Source of the DNA: Janthinobacterium lividum PAMC 25724
GTDB lineage: Bacteria; Pseudomonadota; Gammaproteobacteria; Burkholderiales; Burkholderiaceae_D
Assembly: GCA_000242815.2 (NCBI GenBank)
Contig: AHHB01000042.1
Coordinates: 186,001-250,000 of the forward strand
Length of the DNA stretch: 64,000 nucleotides
Direction: 5' to 3'
This document shows positions 1 through 9,809 of this stretch, piece by piece; position 1 is the first letter of the stretch; each line of letters opens with the position of its first letter. Position numbers and translations under genes: made by a program. The notes beneath the pieces were generated by a model. That model was not told the DNA's origin. It was given only the letters and a program-made list of their open reading frames with translations, and ran no database searches.

Positions 1-2190
1 CTTCGCCTGCGCCTTGGTCGCGCGCTCGAAGCGCGCCAGCATCTGCTGCAGGCTCGCTTCCTCGTCCAGCGTCGGCGCTACGGGCACTTGCAGCACTTGC
101 TGCAGCCAGTCGGCCAGCGCGCCGATGTCGTCCGGGTCAGCGCGCGATAGCAAGACCGGCAAGGCGGCGATGGCGGCATCGAAATCGTGCAGCATCAAAC
201 GCGCCTGCTGGCGCACGATGCCGCGGAATTGCTCCATGCTAAATTCCTGCCGGTATTGCGGCTCAATCAGCTTCAAGGCCAGGTTGAAACGGCGCTCGTC
301 GGCGATCATGCGGAAGCGGTAAATGTAGAACAGCGCGCGCACGGCTGCTTCCACCAGCCCCCCGCACTGCATGTCCTCATCCATCTTGCGCGTTTCGCAG
401 CGCACGTATTCGCAATGCTCGGGCGAGATGCCAGGATGGGGGCGCGGCGGCGCGGCGGCGCCCATGGTTTGTCCCGTCAGCGCTTGCACCAGGGGCGAGC
501 CATAGATCATGTCGAAAGTCGTTTCCTGCAGCGTGTCGCGCCAGTTGCTCCAGCTGTTCAAGCCAGCGCTCATGGCGCCGGAGAAGGCTTCCTGCATGGC
601 CAGCAGCGGGTTATCCGGTGCCACGGGGTGGCGATGGGAACGCACTTTTTCCGCCTCTCTGGCCACCAGCTTGGCCAGCGGATTGTGGTCCGTCCAGCGC
701 TCGTACGAGACGCGCAGCGGGTGCGTGAGCTGCAGCAAGCGTGCCGACTGCGGCGTAACCATGGCACGCACCCACGGTTGCGCGAAGCTGCGGTACAAAG
801 CCAGATTCACCTCGGATACGCGCGCAGCGGCGGCGAACTTGCGGTCGTTTTCCACATCCGGCTGGACGATGGCGCGCACATCCTCGATGCCGCGATGCTC
901 GACCTGCAGCACATAGTCGCCGCTGGCCAGGTCGGCGTTCGGCGTCTCGGGCGTCTTGTCGACGATCCTGGCTTCGTAAATGCCGGCCGGCAGCAGGTTG
1001 ATCAAATCGATATTACTGGCGAATTTCTGGTGCTCCTTGTGCCCCACCTTGGCCGATACGAAAATACCCAGGTGACCGATACTGTCATGCACCGCATAGA
1101 CGATGGTCTGGTCGTGCATCAGCACATCGTTATCGTCGCGGTACAGGTCCGTGATCCAGCCCAGCGCCTGCGGCGGCGGCGTAATGTTGTCGCCGTTCGA
1201 GCAAAACACGACGATGGGCGAACGGATATTGCGCAAGTCCAGGCGCACGCCGTCGGAAGTGATCAGTTCCGCCGTGGCCAGGCGGTTGCCGATGAACAGA
1301 TTGTCGACGATGTACTGCATCTCGACGTCATTGAGGAACACGTGGCCGCCCCAGTATTTTTCAAATTCCAGGTAACGCGGCGCTTCCGTATCGATATTTG
1401 CGTACAAGTTGTACTGCTTGCTCCACAGCGTGTTGGCCGGATTGAGCTTCTCGAAATTTTGCACCAGGCTGGCGCCGTCGAAGCGCCCATTGCCCAGGTC
1501 GCCCGCCAGCGCCGTAGCCCAGCTACCGCCCATCAGTCCACCGGCGTAGCGCATCGGATTGCGTCCGTGCCAGCCGGCCCAGTACGACACGGGCGCGCCG
1601 GCCACGATAATGGGGCCGAATAGTTCCGGACGCATGGCCGCCGTCATGAGGATTTGCCAGCCTGCCTGGCAATTGCCGATGACGACGGGCTTGCCCTCAC
1701 TGAGCGGATGCAGGGCGATGACTTGCTCCAGGAAGGCCGCCTCGGCGTGCATCACGTCTTCCACCGTCTGTCCCGGCACGGGATCGGGCAGGAAACCGAT
1801 GAAGTAGCACGGATGGCCGGCGCGCAAGGCCACGCCGATTTCACTCTCGGCCTTGAAGCCGCCAATGCCGGGACCATGGCCAGCGCGCGGGTCGACGACT
1901 ACAAAAGGACGCTTGCCCGGATCGGGCGGCGGCGCCTCTGGCGTCAATATGCGCGCCAGGCCGTAATTGACGGGGCGCGCCAGGTCCAGCCCGGACAGCA
2001 CCAGTTCGGCGGGGAAGTCCAGTACGTTCGGCACTTCCTCGGCCAGATGCTCCTGGTACTGATTGCCGCGCCGGCGCATCACGTCCGCGTACAGCACGAT
2101 GCGCTGCCAAGAGTCGCGCGCATAGTCGCCCAGCATGCCCATGGATGGCAAGCCGCCGGTGGAGAAAAATGGAGCAGATTCGATCTTCAT
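1..2190 (-). CDS. DUF3141 (PHA-synthase-like alpha/beta hydrolase), C-terminus outside window
   Basis: An open frame of 730 codons runs off the left edge without a stop, so the protein is partial. It resembles the DUF3141 family, distant relatives of polyhydroxyalkanoate synthase. A nucleophile elbow reading GNCQAG puts a cysteine at residue 174. NGDNITPPP gives Asp334 and DSIGHLGIF gives His373, in the same order as the Cys-Asp-His triad of PhaC. The ATG at 2188-2190 is chosen because AAAGGAT lies just upstream; an in-frame ATG five codons earlier has no ribosome site. It is the last visible gene of the fabI-exporter operon, 48 bp after the YhhJ-like gene. The true substrate is unknown; acyl-thioester chemistry is inferred from the triad. 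Confidence 0.85.
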   Translation of the reverse strand, partial: MKIESAPFFSTGGLPSMGMLGDYARDSWQRIVLYADVMRRRGNQYQEHLAEEVPNVLDFPAELVLSGLDLARPVNYGLARILTPEAPPPDPGKRPFVVVDPRAGHGPGIGGFKAESEIGVALRAGHPCYFIGFLPDPVPGQTVEDVMHAEAAFLEQVIALHPLSEGKPVVIGNCQAGWQILMTAAMRPELFGPIIVAGAPVSYWAGWHGRNPMRYAGGLMGGSWATALAGDLGNGRFDGASLVQNFEKLNPANTLWSKQYNLYANIDTEAPRYLEFEKYWGGHVFLNDVEMQYIVDNLFIGNRLATAELITSDGVRLDLRNIRSPIVVFCSNGDNITPPPQALGWITDLYRDDNDVLMHDQTIVYAVHDSIGHLGIFVSAKVGHKEHQKFASNIDLINLLPAGIYEARIVDKTPETPNADLASGDYVLQVEHRGIEDVRAIVQPDVENDRKFAAAARVSEVNLALYRSFAQPWVRAMVTPQSARLLQLTHPLRVSYERWTDHNPLAKLVAREAEKVRSHRHPVAPDNPLLAMQEAFSGAMSAGLNSWSNWRDTLQETTFDMIYGSPLVQALTGQTMGAAAPPRPHPGISPEHCEYVRCETRKMDEDMQCGGLVEAAVRALFYIYRFRMIADERRFNLALKLIEPQYRQEFSMEQFRGIVRQQARLMLHDFDAAIAALPVLLSRADPDDIGALADWLQQVLQVPVAPTLDEEASLQQMLARFERATKAQAK

Positions 2191-2238
2191 GGCTATCCTT
2201 TTCATGCAAACAGGCGACGGAACATTCCGGCGCAGGGC

Positions 2239-3363
2239 CTACGCCATTTGGCTGATGGTCTTGCGAAAGCGCGCCAGCGCAAAGGTAAACAAGGCCGTGC
2301 CGATTGCCAGCAGGGCCAGGAACGGCTTCCACACCACGTCGATGCCCGCACCACGGTACAGAATCGCCTGGCTTAACTCGACGAAATGCGTGGTCGGTGC
2401 AATCAGCATGATGTTCTGTACCAGCTCGGGCATGCTTTCGCGCGGCGTGCTGCCGCCCGAGAGCATCTGCAGCGGCAGCAGCACGAGGATCAGCAGCATG
2501 CCGAACTGCGGCATGCTGCGCGCCACGGTGGCCAGGAAAATACCCATCGAGGTGGTGGCGAACAGGTGCAGGGCAGCGCCGCACAGGAACAGTGCGATGG
2601 AGCCTTCGATGGGCACGTGCAGCATGCCACGCACCACCAGGTTCAGCGACAGGGCGGCGGCCAACAGCACCACCAGGCCCATCGACCAGACCTTGCCCAG
2701 CATGATCTCGGCCGGTGTCACGGGCATCACCAGCAGATGCTCGATGGTGCCGTGTTCACGCTCGCGTATCAGGGCCGCGCCCGTGAGGATGATCGACAGC
2801 ATCGTCACCTGGTTGATGAGTTCCATCAGCGAGCCAAACCAGGCCTGGCTCAGCGAAGGATTGAAGCGCGCGCGCATCACCAGCTCCACCGGCGAGATCG
2901 TCGCGCCACGATAGCGTTTGACGAATTCTGCCACTTCGCCGGCGACGATCTGCTGAATGTAGCCGCTGCCGCTGAAAGCCTGGCTCATGCGCGTGGCGTC
3001 CACGTTCATCTGCAGTTCCGCATGGCGCCCGCCCAGCACGTCGGACTGCAGCTTGGGCGGGATCGTCAGCACGAAGGTGTACTGGCCCGCATCGAGGCCT
3101 GCATCGATCTGACTCTGGCTGATCATGGCCGGCGGCGTGAACTGCGGCGGGAAGAACGCAGAGGCGATGCGCGCGGACAGGGGCGAGCCATCCTCGTCGA
3201 CGATGGCGATCGAGGCCATGTGCAGGGTTTCCGGCTTGGCCGTGGCAGCCACGTAAATGGCTAAGGTGAAGGTATAAAGAATCAGGATCAGCATCATCGG
3301 ATCGCGAATCAGGCTCCAGATTTCTTTCACGCCCAGGCGGTAGATATTTTCAAGGTGACGCAT
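2239..3363 (-). CDS. ABC-2 type permease, YhhJ-like
   Basis: A 374-residue inner-membrane permease of the ABC-2 family. It has one N-terminal membrane helix (about residues 22-42), a long periplasmic domain to about residue 170, and a cluster of C-terminal helices with the motif IREREHGTIEHLLVMP typical of this family. The gene order HlyD, fused ATPase/permease, then this permease matches E. coli yhiI-rbbA-yhhJ, so it probably pairs with the fused transporter next door to form one exporter. It starts 4 bp after the stop of that gene, with AGGAG upstream of the ATG. The exported substrate cannot be read from the sequence. Confidence 0.9.
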   Translation of the reverse strand: MRHLENIYRLGVKEIWSLIRDPMMLILILYTFTLAIYVAATAKPETLHMASIAIVDEDGSPLSARIASAFFPPQFTPPAMISQSQIDAGLDAGQYTFVLTIPPKLQSDVLGGRHAELQMNVDATRMSQAFSGSGYIQQIVAGEVAEFVKRYRGATISPVELVMRARFNPSLSQAWFGSLMELINQVTMLSIILTGAALIREREHGTIEHLLVMPVTPAEIMLGKVWSMGLVVLLAAALSLNLVVRGMLHVPIEGSIALFLCGAALHLFATTSMGIFLATVARSMPQFGMLLILVLLPLQMLSGGSTPRESMPELVQNIMLIAPTTHFVELSQAILYRGAGIDVVWKPFLALLAIGTALFTFALARFRKTISQMA

Positions 3364-3367
3364 ACGC

Positions 3368-6130
3368 TTATGACTCCTGTTTCTTCAGCAGCGCCACCGT
3401 CACGCCGAGGATCACGGGAATGGCGACGATCAAAGGCCAGAACGAGGCCTGCAAGTCGCCCAATCCCAGTGCCTTGTTAAATACGCCGCGACTGATATTG
3501 AGCATGTGCGTGGCCGGGTACATCAGGCCAATCGCTTTGCCCACGCCTTCCATCGACGAGACGGGATTGAGCAAGCCGGAAAACTGGATGGCCGGGATCA
3601 TGGTGCCGATCATGGTCACGAACAGGGCCGCGATCTGGCTGCGGGTAAATGTCGAGGCGAACAAGCCGATACCGGTGGCGCAGATGTTGAAGATGAAGGT
3701 GGCGCAGATCAGGGTCGGCAAGCTGCCCTTGATCGGCACGCCAAAGGCGGTGACCGCCAGCAGCGCCATGAGCACGAAGTTGAGCATGGCCAGCAGCACG
3801 TACGGCACCTGCTTGCCGAGCAAAAATTCCAGGCGTGTGACAGGCGTCACGTACAGGTTGATGATGGAACCGAGTTCCTTTTCGCGCACCACAGAAAGCG
3901 CTGCCAGCATGGCAGGCAGCATCAGCAGCAACAAGGGAATCACGGCCGGCACCATGGCTGGCAAGCTTTTCACGTCAGGGTTGTAGCGATAGCGCGTCTG
4001 GATGGCGACGGGGTTAGCCATCTTGATGCCATAGCGGTGCAGGGCCTGGTCGGCCAGCCACAACTGATGCATGCCCTGCACGTATCCCTGTACGGTTTCG
4101 GCGCGCATCGGCATGGCGCCGTCGATCCACGCCCCCACTTGCGCTGGTGCGCCGCGCTGCACGTCGCGCGCAAAGCCGGGCGGAATTTCGATGGCCAGCG
4201 ACAACTCGCCGCTGCGCATGCGCTTGTCGATATCGGCATAGTCGCGTAGCGGCGCTCGCTCGACGAAGTAGCGCGAGCCCGCCAGATTGTTCGTGTAATT
4301 CTGGCTCAGGCTAGTCTGGTCATGGTCGAGCACTGCGTAACTGAGGTCTTCGACGTCCAGGCTGATGCCAAAACCAATGACGAACAACAGCAGCACGGAG
4401 CCACCCAGCGCCAGCGTCAGGCGCACGGGATCGCGGCGCAATTCCAGCGTTTCGCGCCACATGTAGCTGAGCATGCGCCCCAGGCTGAAGCGACTGCGCC
4501 GCTGCTGCGGTAGTGGCGCCTGCGCTGGTGCTGCCTGCACGGGTGCCGCCGCTTCCTGCGCGTCCTCCACGGTCGCCGCTGCCGTGCCGCCACCGGCTTC
4601 TTCCAGGTAGGCGATGAAGGCCGCTTCCAGCGATACTGCGCCCTTCTTGCGTACCAGTTCGGCCGGCGCATCGCTGACCAGCACTTTACCCGCATGCATC
4701 AACGAAATGCGGTCGCAGCGCTCGGCCTCGTTCATGAAATGGGTCGAGATGAAGATGGTCACGCGGTCACGCCGCGCCAGCTCGATCATCAGGCGCCAGA
4801 AGTTGTCGCGCGCGATCGGATCGACGCCGGACGTCGGCTCGTCGAGGATCAACATCTCCGGCTTATGCACCATGGCGACGGCCAGCGACAAACGCTGGCG
4901 TATGCCCAGTGGCAGGCTATCGGGCAAGTCGTCCATTACGGCGTGCAAGTCGAAGCGCTGCGCCATTTCATCGATGCGGGCAGCGATTTGCGCTTCCGGC
5001 ACGTGGAACAGGCGCGCATGGAGCACCAAATTCTGGCGCACCGTCAGTTCGCTATACAGGGAAAATGCCTGCGACATATAGCCAACCCTGCGGCGCGTGT
5101 CGATATCGTTGGAATCGACTTCCTTGCCGAATAGCCAGGCCTTGCCCTCGGTGGCCGGCAGCAGGCCAGTGAGCATCTTCATGGTGGTCGACTTGCCGCA
5201 GCCGTTCGAACCGAGAAAGCCGAAAATCTCACCGCGACCGATGCGGAAATTCACATGGTCGACGGCAGTGAAATCGCCGAAGCGCATGGTCAGGTCTTGC
5301 GCCTCGATGGCTACATCCTGCGCGCTGGCGGCATCGAGCGGCGTGATGACCACGGGCTGGTGACCGGCGCGCTTGGCTTCCGGCAGCAGCTTGATGAAAG
5401 CCGCTTCCAGGGTATCGCTTTGCGTGCGCTCCAGCAGTTCGGCCGGCGTACCGGTACCGCGCACCTTGCCGTCATCCATGGCCACTAACCAGTCGAAGCG
5501 CTGCGCCTCGTCCATGTAGGCGGTGGCCACCATCACGCTCATCTGCGGGCGCTGCACGCGGATACTGGCGATGAGGTCCCAGAACTGGGCCCGCGCCAGC
5601 GGATCGACGCCGGTGGTCGGCTCGTCGAGAATGAGCAGGTCGGGATCGTGGATCAGCGCGCAGCACAGGCCCAGTTTCTGCTTCATGCCGCCCGACAGCT
5701 TGCCCGCCGGGCGCGCCAGGAAGGTATGCAAGCCCGTGCTGCGAGTGAGCTGGTCGATGCGGCGGCGGCGCTCGGCGGCATCATGGCCGAACAGGCGCGC
5801 AAAAAACTGCAGGTTTTCCTCGACCGACAGGGTTGGATACAGGTTTTTTCCCAAGCCTTGCGGCATGTAGGCGATGCGCGGACAGACATCGTCGCGATGG
5901 CGCGCATCGCGCATGTCGCCGCCCAGCGCCATGACGCTGCCTTGCTGCACGACGCGCGCACCGGCCACCAGCGACAGCAGGCTCGATTTGCCCACGCCAT
6001 CGGGCCCGATCAAGCCCACCATGCGGCCGGCCGGCACGTCGAGGTCAATGCCGTCGAGCGCCACCGTCTTGCCGTAATGCTGGCTGACGCCCTGGATGCT
6101 GACGACAAACGGGTTCACGTCCATGCTCAC
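3368..6130 (-). CDS. RbbA-like ABC transporter: two ATPase domains fused to a permease
   Basis: A 920-residue fusion. ATPase domain 1 has Walker A GPDGVGKS (residues 42-49), signature LSGGMKQK and Walker [14 protein letters not shown]. ATPase domain 2 has Walker A GSNGCGKS with Lys313, a family-typical modified signature LGIRQR and Walker [13 protein letters not shown]. From about residue 555 an ABC-2 permease follows, with a periplasmic loop between its first helix and a C-terminal helix cluster. Length and layout match E. coli RbbA/YhiH. The GTG at 6128-6130 is chosen because AAGG lies 7 bases upstream and it overlaps the HlyD stop by four bases (GTGA), indicating coupling. An ATG two codons later is the alternative. 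Confidence 0.9.
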   Translation of the reverse strand: MSMDVNPFVVSIQGVSQHYGKTVALDGIDLDVPAGRMVGLIGPDGVGKSSLLSLVAGARVVQQGSVMALGGDMRDARHRDDVCPRIAYMPQGLGKNLYPTLSVEENLQFFARLFGHDAAERRRRIDQLTRSTGLHTFLARPAGKLSGGMKQKLGLCCALIHDPDLLILDEPTTGVDPLARAQFWDLIASIRVQRPQMSVMVATAYMDEAQRFDWLVAMDDGKVRGTGTPAELLERTQSDTLEAAFIKLLPEAKRAGHQPVVITPLDAASAQDVAIEAQDLTMRFGDFTAVDHVNFRIGRGEIFGFLGSNGCGKSTTMKMLTGLLPATEGKAWLFGKEVDSNDIDTRRRVGYMSQAFSLYSELTVRQNLVLHARLFHVPEAQIAARIDEMAQRFDLHAVMDDLPDSLPLGIRQRLSLAVAMVHKPEMLILDEPTSGVDPIARDNFWRLMIELARRDRVTIFISTHFMNEAERCDRISLMHAGKVLVSDAPAELVRKKGAVSLEAAFIAYLEEAGGGTAAATVEDAQEAAAPVQAAPAQAPLPQQRRSRFSLGRMLSYMWRETLELRRDPVRLTLALGGSVLLLFVIGFGISLDVEDLSYAVLDHDQTSLSQNYTNNLAGSRYFVERAPLRDYADIDKRMRSGELSLAIEIPPGFARDVQRGAPAQVGAWIDGAMPMRAETVQGYVQGMHQLWLADQALHRYGIKMANPVAIQTRYRYNPDVKSLPAMVPAVIPLLLLMLPAMLAALSVVREKELGSIINLYVTPVTRLEFLLGKQVPYVLLAMLNFVLMALLAVTAFGVPIKGSLPTLICATFIFNICATGIGLFASTFTRSQIAALFVTMIGTMIPAIQFSGLLNPVSSMEGVGKAIGLMYPATHMLNISRGVFNKALGLGDLQASFWPLIVAIPVILGVTVALLKKQES

Positions 6131-7200
6131 TGCGCTACCTTGGCAGTCAGTTCAGCCGGCCATGGCTGCTTTGCATCGAGACGCACCCACGCCACGCCGG
6201 GCAAGCCCACTTTCACCAGCGCCAGGTGCTTTTGCAGCAGCTCGCGGCTGATCTGCGCCTTGACGCGGAACATCAACTTCTGGCGCTCGCTGGCCGTCTC
6301 TACCGTCTTCGGCGTGAACTGCGCGCTGGCAGCGACAAAGGAAATCGTCGCCGGAATCACATAATTGGGCGCGGCGTCGAGGATGATGCGCACTTCGCTG
6401 CCCATCGCCACCTTGCCGGCCGCCGTTTCGGGCAGGAAGAAGGTCATGTAGACATCCGACAGGTCGACCAGGTTGAGCACCTTGCCGCCACCGGCCAGCA
6501 CTTCGCCCTGCTGCGCCACCAGGTACTGCACGCGACCATCGCGCGGCGCCGCCAGTTGGCCATCGGCCAGGTCGGCGGCTATGCGCGCAGTAGTTGCTTC
6601 GGCGGCCGTCACGGCGGAACGCGAACCGACCACTTGCGCCTTGGCCGCGTCGATGGCCGCCTGCGCCGCCGTGACCTGCGCCTTGGCCGCATTCAGGGCG
6701 GCAGCCACGCTGCGCACGCGAGCGCGGTCATCGTCGAGTTCCTGCACCGAGGAAGCGCCTTCTTTCGACAGAGTTTCGGAACGCGCCAGACGGCGCCTAG
6801 CCGCATCGAGTTCGCTTTCACGCTGCGCCACCAGGGCCTGCGTGGCCGCCTTGTCGCTCATGCGCACGGCCACCTGTGCCTGCGCCCCGACCACCGCGTC
6901 GGACGCCTGCTGCTGGCGCGCGCGCGCCTCGTCGCGCTGCGCCGTCAGCGAGTCCACCTGCATGCTCGCCAGCGGCTGGCCAGCCTTGACGAAGTCGCCC
7001 TCGCGCACGAGGATATCCTTGACGCGGCCAGCGAGCTTGGTGGCGACATCGATCTCGGTCGCTTCGATGCGGCCATTGCCACTGACGAAACCTTCACCGG
7101 GGCCGGTGGGGCGCATTTTTTGCCAGGCCACAAAGCCCAGCACGAGCATTGCCGCGACGAGCGCAGCAGGAATAAGTTTTTTCTTCAGTTGTGGAGTCAT
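6127..7200 (-). CDS. HlyD-family periplasmic adaptor, YhiI-like
   Basis: Membrane-fusion protein linking the inner-membrane exporter to the outer-membrane factor. From the chosen ATG at 7198-7200 the protein is 357 residues: a signal anchor (about residues 8-26), a biotinyl-lipoyl half ([20 protein letters not shown]), a long alanine-rich coiled-coil hairpin (about 85-200), the second lipoyl half ([11 protein letters not shown]) and a beta-barrel domain. A longer GTG start at 7267-7269 is open but would overlap the nodT gene by 38 bases and add residues before the signal anchor, so it is less likely. Neither start has a strong ribosome site. It overlaps the next gene by four bases. Confidence 0.88.
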   Translation of the reverse strand: MTPQLKKKLIPAALVAAMLVLGFVAWQKMRPTGPGEGFVSGNGRIEATEIDVATKLAGRVKDILVREGDFVKAGQPLASMQVDSLTAQRDEARARQQQASDAVVGAQAQVAVRMSDKAATQALVAQRESELDAARRRLARSETLSKEGASSVQELDDDRARVRSVAAALNAAKAQVTAAQAAIDAAKAQVVGSRSAVTAAEATTARIAADLADGQLAAPRDGRVQYLVAQQGEVLAGGGKVLNLVDLSDVYMTFFLPETAAGKVAMGSEVRIILDAAPNYVIPATISFVAASAQFTPKTVETASERQKLMFRVKAQISRELLQKHLALVKVGLPGVAWVRLDAKQPWPAELTAKVAQ

Positions 7201-7231
7201 GGTGTCGGCAATCGCAATCAATCGGGGAACG

Positions 7232-8680
7232 TCAATAGGTGAACGTGGCGGCAGCGGGTGCGCCGCCACCCAGAGCGGCGTACAGGCTGACCTGGCTGGC
7301 GAGCAGCGCGCGGCGCGTCTGCACCAGTTGCTGCTCGACCGTCAGCAAATCGCGCTGCGCATCGAGTACTTCCAGGTAGGGCGCGGCGCCATTGTCGTAG
7401 CGCAGCTTGGCCAGGCGCGCCCGCTCGCTCTGCGCGGCCAAAGTGGTCTTGCCGATGTCGACCTGCAGCGCCAGCCAGCGCCGGTTCGACAACGCGTCGG
7501 CCACTTCGCGAAACGCGCCCTGCACGCTCTTTTCATAATTGGCCACGGCCACATCGCGGCGCACCTCGGCCAGATCCATATTGGCGCGGATGCGGCCGGC
7601 GTCAAAGATCGGCAGCACCAGGCGCGGCGCGAAATTCCACGCGCCACTGCCCGAGTCGAACAGGCCACTTAATTGCGCGCTGGCAGTGCCGTAGCCAGCC
7701 GTCAGCGAAATACTCGGGAAGAAGGCAGCGCGCGCCGCGCCAATATTGGCTTGCGCTGCGCGCAGCTGATGCTCGGCCGCCACCAGGTCGGGGCGCTGCG
7801 CCAGCAAGGCCGACGGCAAGCCCGCATGCAGCGGCTGCAGCACGCTGGCATCGTCGAAGCGGCGCACCTCACCAGCCACCGGCGTCAGGTCGAGCACGCC
7901 ACCGACCAATTGGGCCAGCGCGTGCGCCTGCACGGCGCGCGCCTGCTCCAACTGCGCCGATAGCGACAAGGCCTGGCTAAGCAGGGTTTCCACCTGCGTC
8001 AGGTCCAGCTTGGAAATCGAACCGACCTCGAAGCGGCGCGTAAAGATGCGCAGCGACTCGGCGCGGCTATCGACCGTGGCGCGCGCCAGCGCCACCCGTT
8101 CATCGAGTTCACGCAAGCCCAGGTAGCCATTGGCCACCTGGGCCACCAGGGCAACACCGACGGCGCGGCGCGCCTCGTCGCTGGCCAGCAGGGTTTGCAG
8201 CGCGCTATCGTTCAGACTGCGCACGCGGCCCCAGAAATCGAGCTCCCATGCACTCACGTTCAAACCCGTTTGGTACTGCGTGCTCGTCATGGGGCGCCGC
8301 GTCAGGCTAAGATCAGCAGGCACGTGCGCGCGACTGCCGGAGGCTCCCAGCGCAATGGTGGGGAATTGCTCGGCGCGTTGCATGCCGTATGCGGCGCGCG
8401 CCTCTTCCACCCGCAGGGCGGCGATGCGAATATCGCGGTTGCTGGCCAAGGCCTGCGCAATGAGCGCCTGCAAGCGCGCATCGGTAAAGTAGGCTTGCCA
8501 GCCGATATCGGCAGCATGCGCGCCGGCAGGATCGGCTTCCGGATACTGCGCCGCCACCGGTAGCGGCGGTGGCGCATACGGCGGCGCCATCGAGGCGCAA
8601 CCGGCCAGGGCCAGCGTGGTGGCCAGAGCGGTGGCCAGCGCAGCGCCCCTGGCGCACGCTGGTAAAGCGGGAACAGGCAT
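7232..8680 (-). CDS. NodT-family outer-membrane efflux lipoprotein
   Basis: TolC-like outer-membrane channel of the NodT/OprM group, completing a tripartite exporter. It has a signal peptide ending in the lipobox LAGC, so it is lipidated, and then two OEP repeats typical of the trimeric barrel and alpha-helical tunnel. Two ATGs lie two codons apart at 8686 and 8680; GGAAG is 9 bases from the second and only about 3 from the first, so 8680 is chosen (482 residues). It begins 16 bp after the fabI stop and lies 31 bp ahead of the HlyD start, consistent with a single transcript. Confidence in the family is high and in the substrate nil. Confidence 0.9.
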   Translation of the reverse strand: MPVPALPACARGAALATALATTLALAGCASMAPPYAPPPLPVAAQYPEADPAGAHAADIGWQAYFTDARLQALIAQALASNRDIRIAALRVEEARAAYGMQRAEQFPTIALGASGSRAHVPADLSLTRRPMTSTQYQTGLNVSAWELDFWGRVRSLNDSALQTLLASDEARRAVGVALVAQVANGYLGLRELDERVALARATVDSRAESLRIFTRRFEVGSISKLDLTQVETLLSQALSLSAQLEQARAVQAHALAQLVGGVLDLTPVAGEVRRFDDASVLQPLHAGLPSALLAQRPDLVAAEHQLRAAQANIGAARAAFFPSISLTAGYGTASAQLSGLFDSGSGAWNFAPRLVLPIFDAGRIRANMDLAEVRRDVAVANYEKSVQGAFREVADALSNRRWLALQVDIGKTTLAAQSERARLAKLRYDNGAAPYLEVLDAQRDLLTVEQQLVQTRRALLASQVSLYAALGGGAPAAATFTY

Positions 8681-8696
8681 GATCATCTTCTTCCAG

Positions 8697-9482
8697 TCAA
8701 TTCAGAATGTTGTAGCCACCGTCGACATACAAGGTGCCGCCCGTGATGGCGCGCGCGCCGTCGCCGGCGAGGAAGGCGCACAGCGCGCCCACGTCTTCGA
8801 TGGTGGCCAAGCGCCGCATGGGCGAGCGTGCGATGGCGTCAGCCATCAAGCGGTCGAAATGGGCAATGCCGGAAGCGGCCCGCGTCTCCAGGGGCCCGGG
8901 CGAGATGGCATTGACGCGGATGCCTTGCGGGCCAAGCTCTGCTGCCAGGTAGCGCACCGATGCTTCCAGTGCGGCCTTCACGGGGCCCATCAGGCCATAG
9001 TCGGCGATGACTTCCTCGGCCCCCAGATACGTCATGGTCATCAGGCTGCCGCCGTCGGGCATCAGGGGTTCGGCCAGCTTCGCCATGCGCATGAAGGAGT
9101 GGCAAGAGATATCCATCGCCTGCGCGAAGCCGTCCGCCGAACTGTCCGTGACGCGGCCATGCAAGTCCTGTTTCGGCGCATAGGCAATGGAATGCACAAC
9201 GAAATCGAGCCGCCCCCACTGCTGCTCGATTTGCGCAAACAGCGCTTCGAGCTGGCCCGGCACGGCCACATCGAGCGGTGCCATGATGGCCGCCTGCACT
9301 TGCTGCGCCAGCGGTTCCACATGTGGACGCGCCTTGTCATTGAGCCAGGTCACAGCCAATTCGGCGCCGGCCGCGCGCAGCGCGCTGGCGCAGCCCCAGG
9401 CAATGCTTTGCGTATTGGCGATACCCACCACCAGCCCGCGCTTTCCCTGCAATGTCAGGAACGGCGGCATGGACGTCGTCAT
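8697..9482 (-). CDS. fabI: Enoyl-[acyl-carrier-protein] reductase FabI
   Basis: NADH-dependent enoyl-ACP reductase of 261 residues, the usual FabI length. The FabI-type nucleotide site GIANTQSIAWG is at residues 20-30. The catalytic set Tyr152, Tyr162 and Lys169 has the FabI spacing (Y-x6-K), and the C-terminal YVDGGYNI motif is present. It would reduce trans-2-enoyl-ACP in type II fatty acid synthesis. It heads the exporter operon rather than sitting with fab genes, so it may be a second, condition-specific enoyl reductase; that is inference. The ATG at 9480-9482 lacks a clear ribosome site. An ATG four codons later is also possible. Confidence 0.92.
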   Translation of the reverse strand: MTTSMPPFLTLQGKRGLVVGIANTQSIAWGCASALRAAGAELAVTWLNDKARPHVEPLAQQVQAAIMAPLDVAVPGQLEALFAQIEQQWGRLDFVVHSIAYAPKQDLHGRVTDSSADGFAQAMDISCHSFMRMAKLAEPLMPDGGSLMTMTYLGAEEVIADYGLMGPVKAALEASVRYLAAELGPQGIRVNAISPGPLETRAASGIAHFDRLMADAIARSPMRRLATIEDVGALCAFLAGDGARAITGGTLYVDGGYNILN

Positions 9483-9742
9483 GCTTTATTCGGCCGCAGG
9501 ACAGGCCAGGGCGTGGCCGCGTCCAGGCATTGCAGCGCAGCGGTGAGCGCGCATGGCAAGGCGATGCAAGTGGGAGGAGGTAAGCTACTGCACGCGTCAG
9601 GCGCGGGGATCTGCATCTTCATGTATCGGGCTTCCGTCACTGAAATTCGAGGCCGGCACCAGCGCATTCTCGGGGAACTGGTACGGGGCAAAATTACTCT
9701 ACAGCATTTAGACGCGTGCCTCATAATGAGTCCAATCCGCAT
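9479..9742 (-). other. Possible leader ORF upstream of fabI
   Basis: An 87-codon frame that starts about 18 bases after the predicted transcription start and ends in an ATGA overlap with the fabI start codon. It has seven cysteines, no recognisable domain and no good ribosome site, and its composition is like non-coding sequence. The only argument for it is its exact fit between promoter and fabI, whose own start lacks a Shine-Dalgarno sequence. It is recorded as a candidate leader, not as a confirmed gene. Confidence 0.18.
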
Positions 9743-9766
9743 TCGATGACGCTTTGAGTGAGGTCA

Positions 9767-9809
9767 ACTATAAGCGCGATTGCGGCAATGCAACATTGAT
9801 ATAGATCAA
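9767..9809 (-). promoter_or_regulatory. FNR/Anr-type box and -10 element for the fabI operon
   Basis: TTGATATAGATCAA at 9796-9809 is a perfect match to the FNR/Anr/FixK consensus TTGAT-N4-ATCAA. Reading toward fabI, a -10-like TATAGT lies at 9772-9767, separated by 23 bp. The classic class II arrangement, centred at -41.5, would give 22 bp. The predicted start near 9760 leaves a leader of about 280 nt before fabI. No gene lies on the other side that the box could serve at this distance. Confidence 0.6.

Noticed and set aside
187-1623. Long rightward frame of 478 codons
   Set aside because: It is antisense to the DUF3141 gene, is rich in His, Arg and Gln with no domain, and arises from codon bias on the opposite strand.
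5000-5260. Degenerate second ABC signature (LGIRQR) in the RbbA-like protein as a sign of a dead ATPase
   Set aside because: The same modified signature is usual in the RbbA family; Walker A and B of both domains are intact.
8616-9749. Rightward 377-codon frame over fabI
   Set aside because: Antisense shadow of fabI; the FabI reading has all catalytic motifs.
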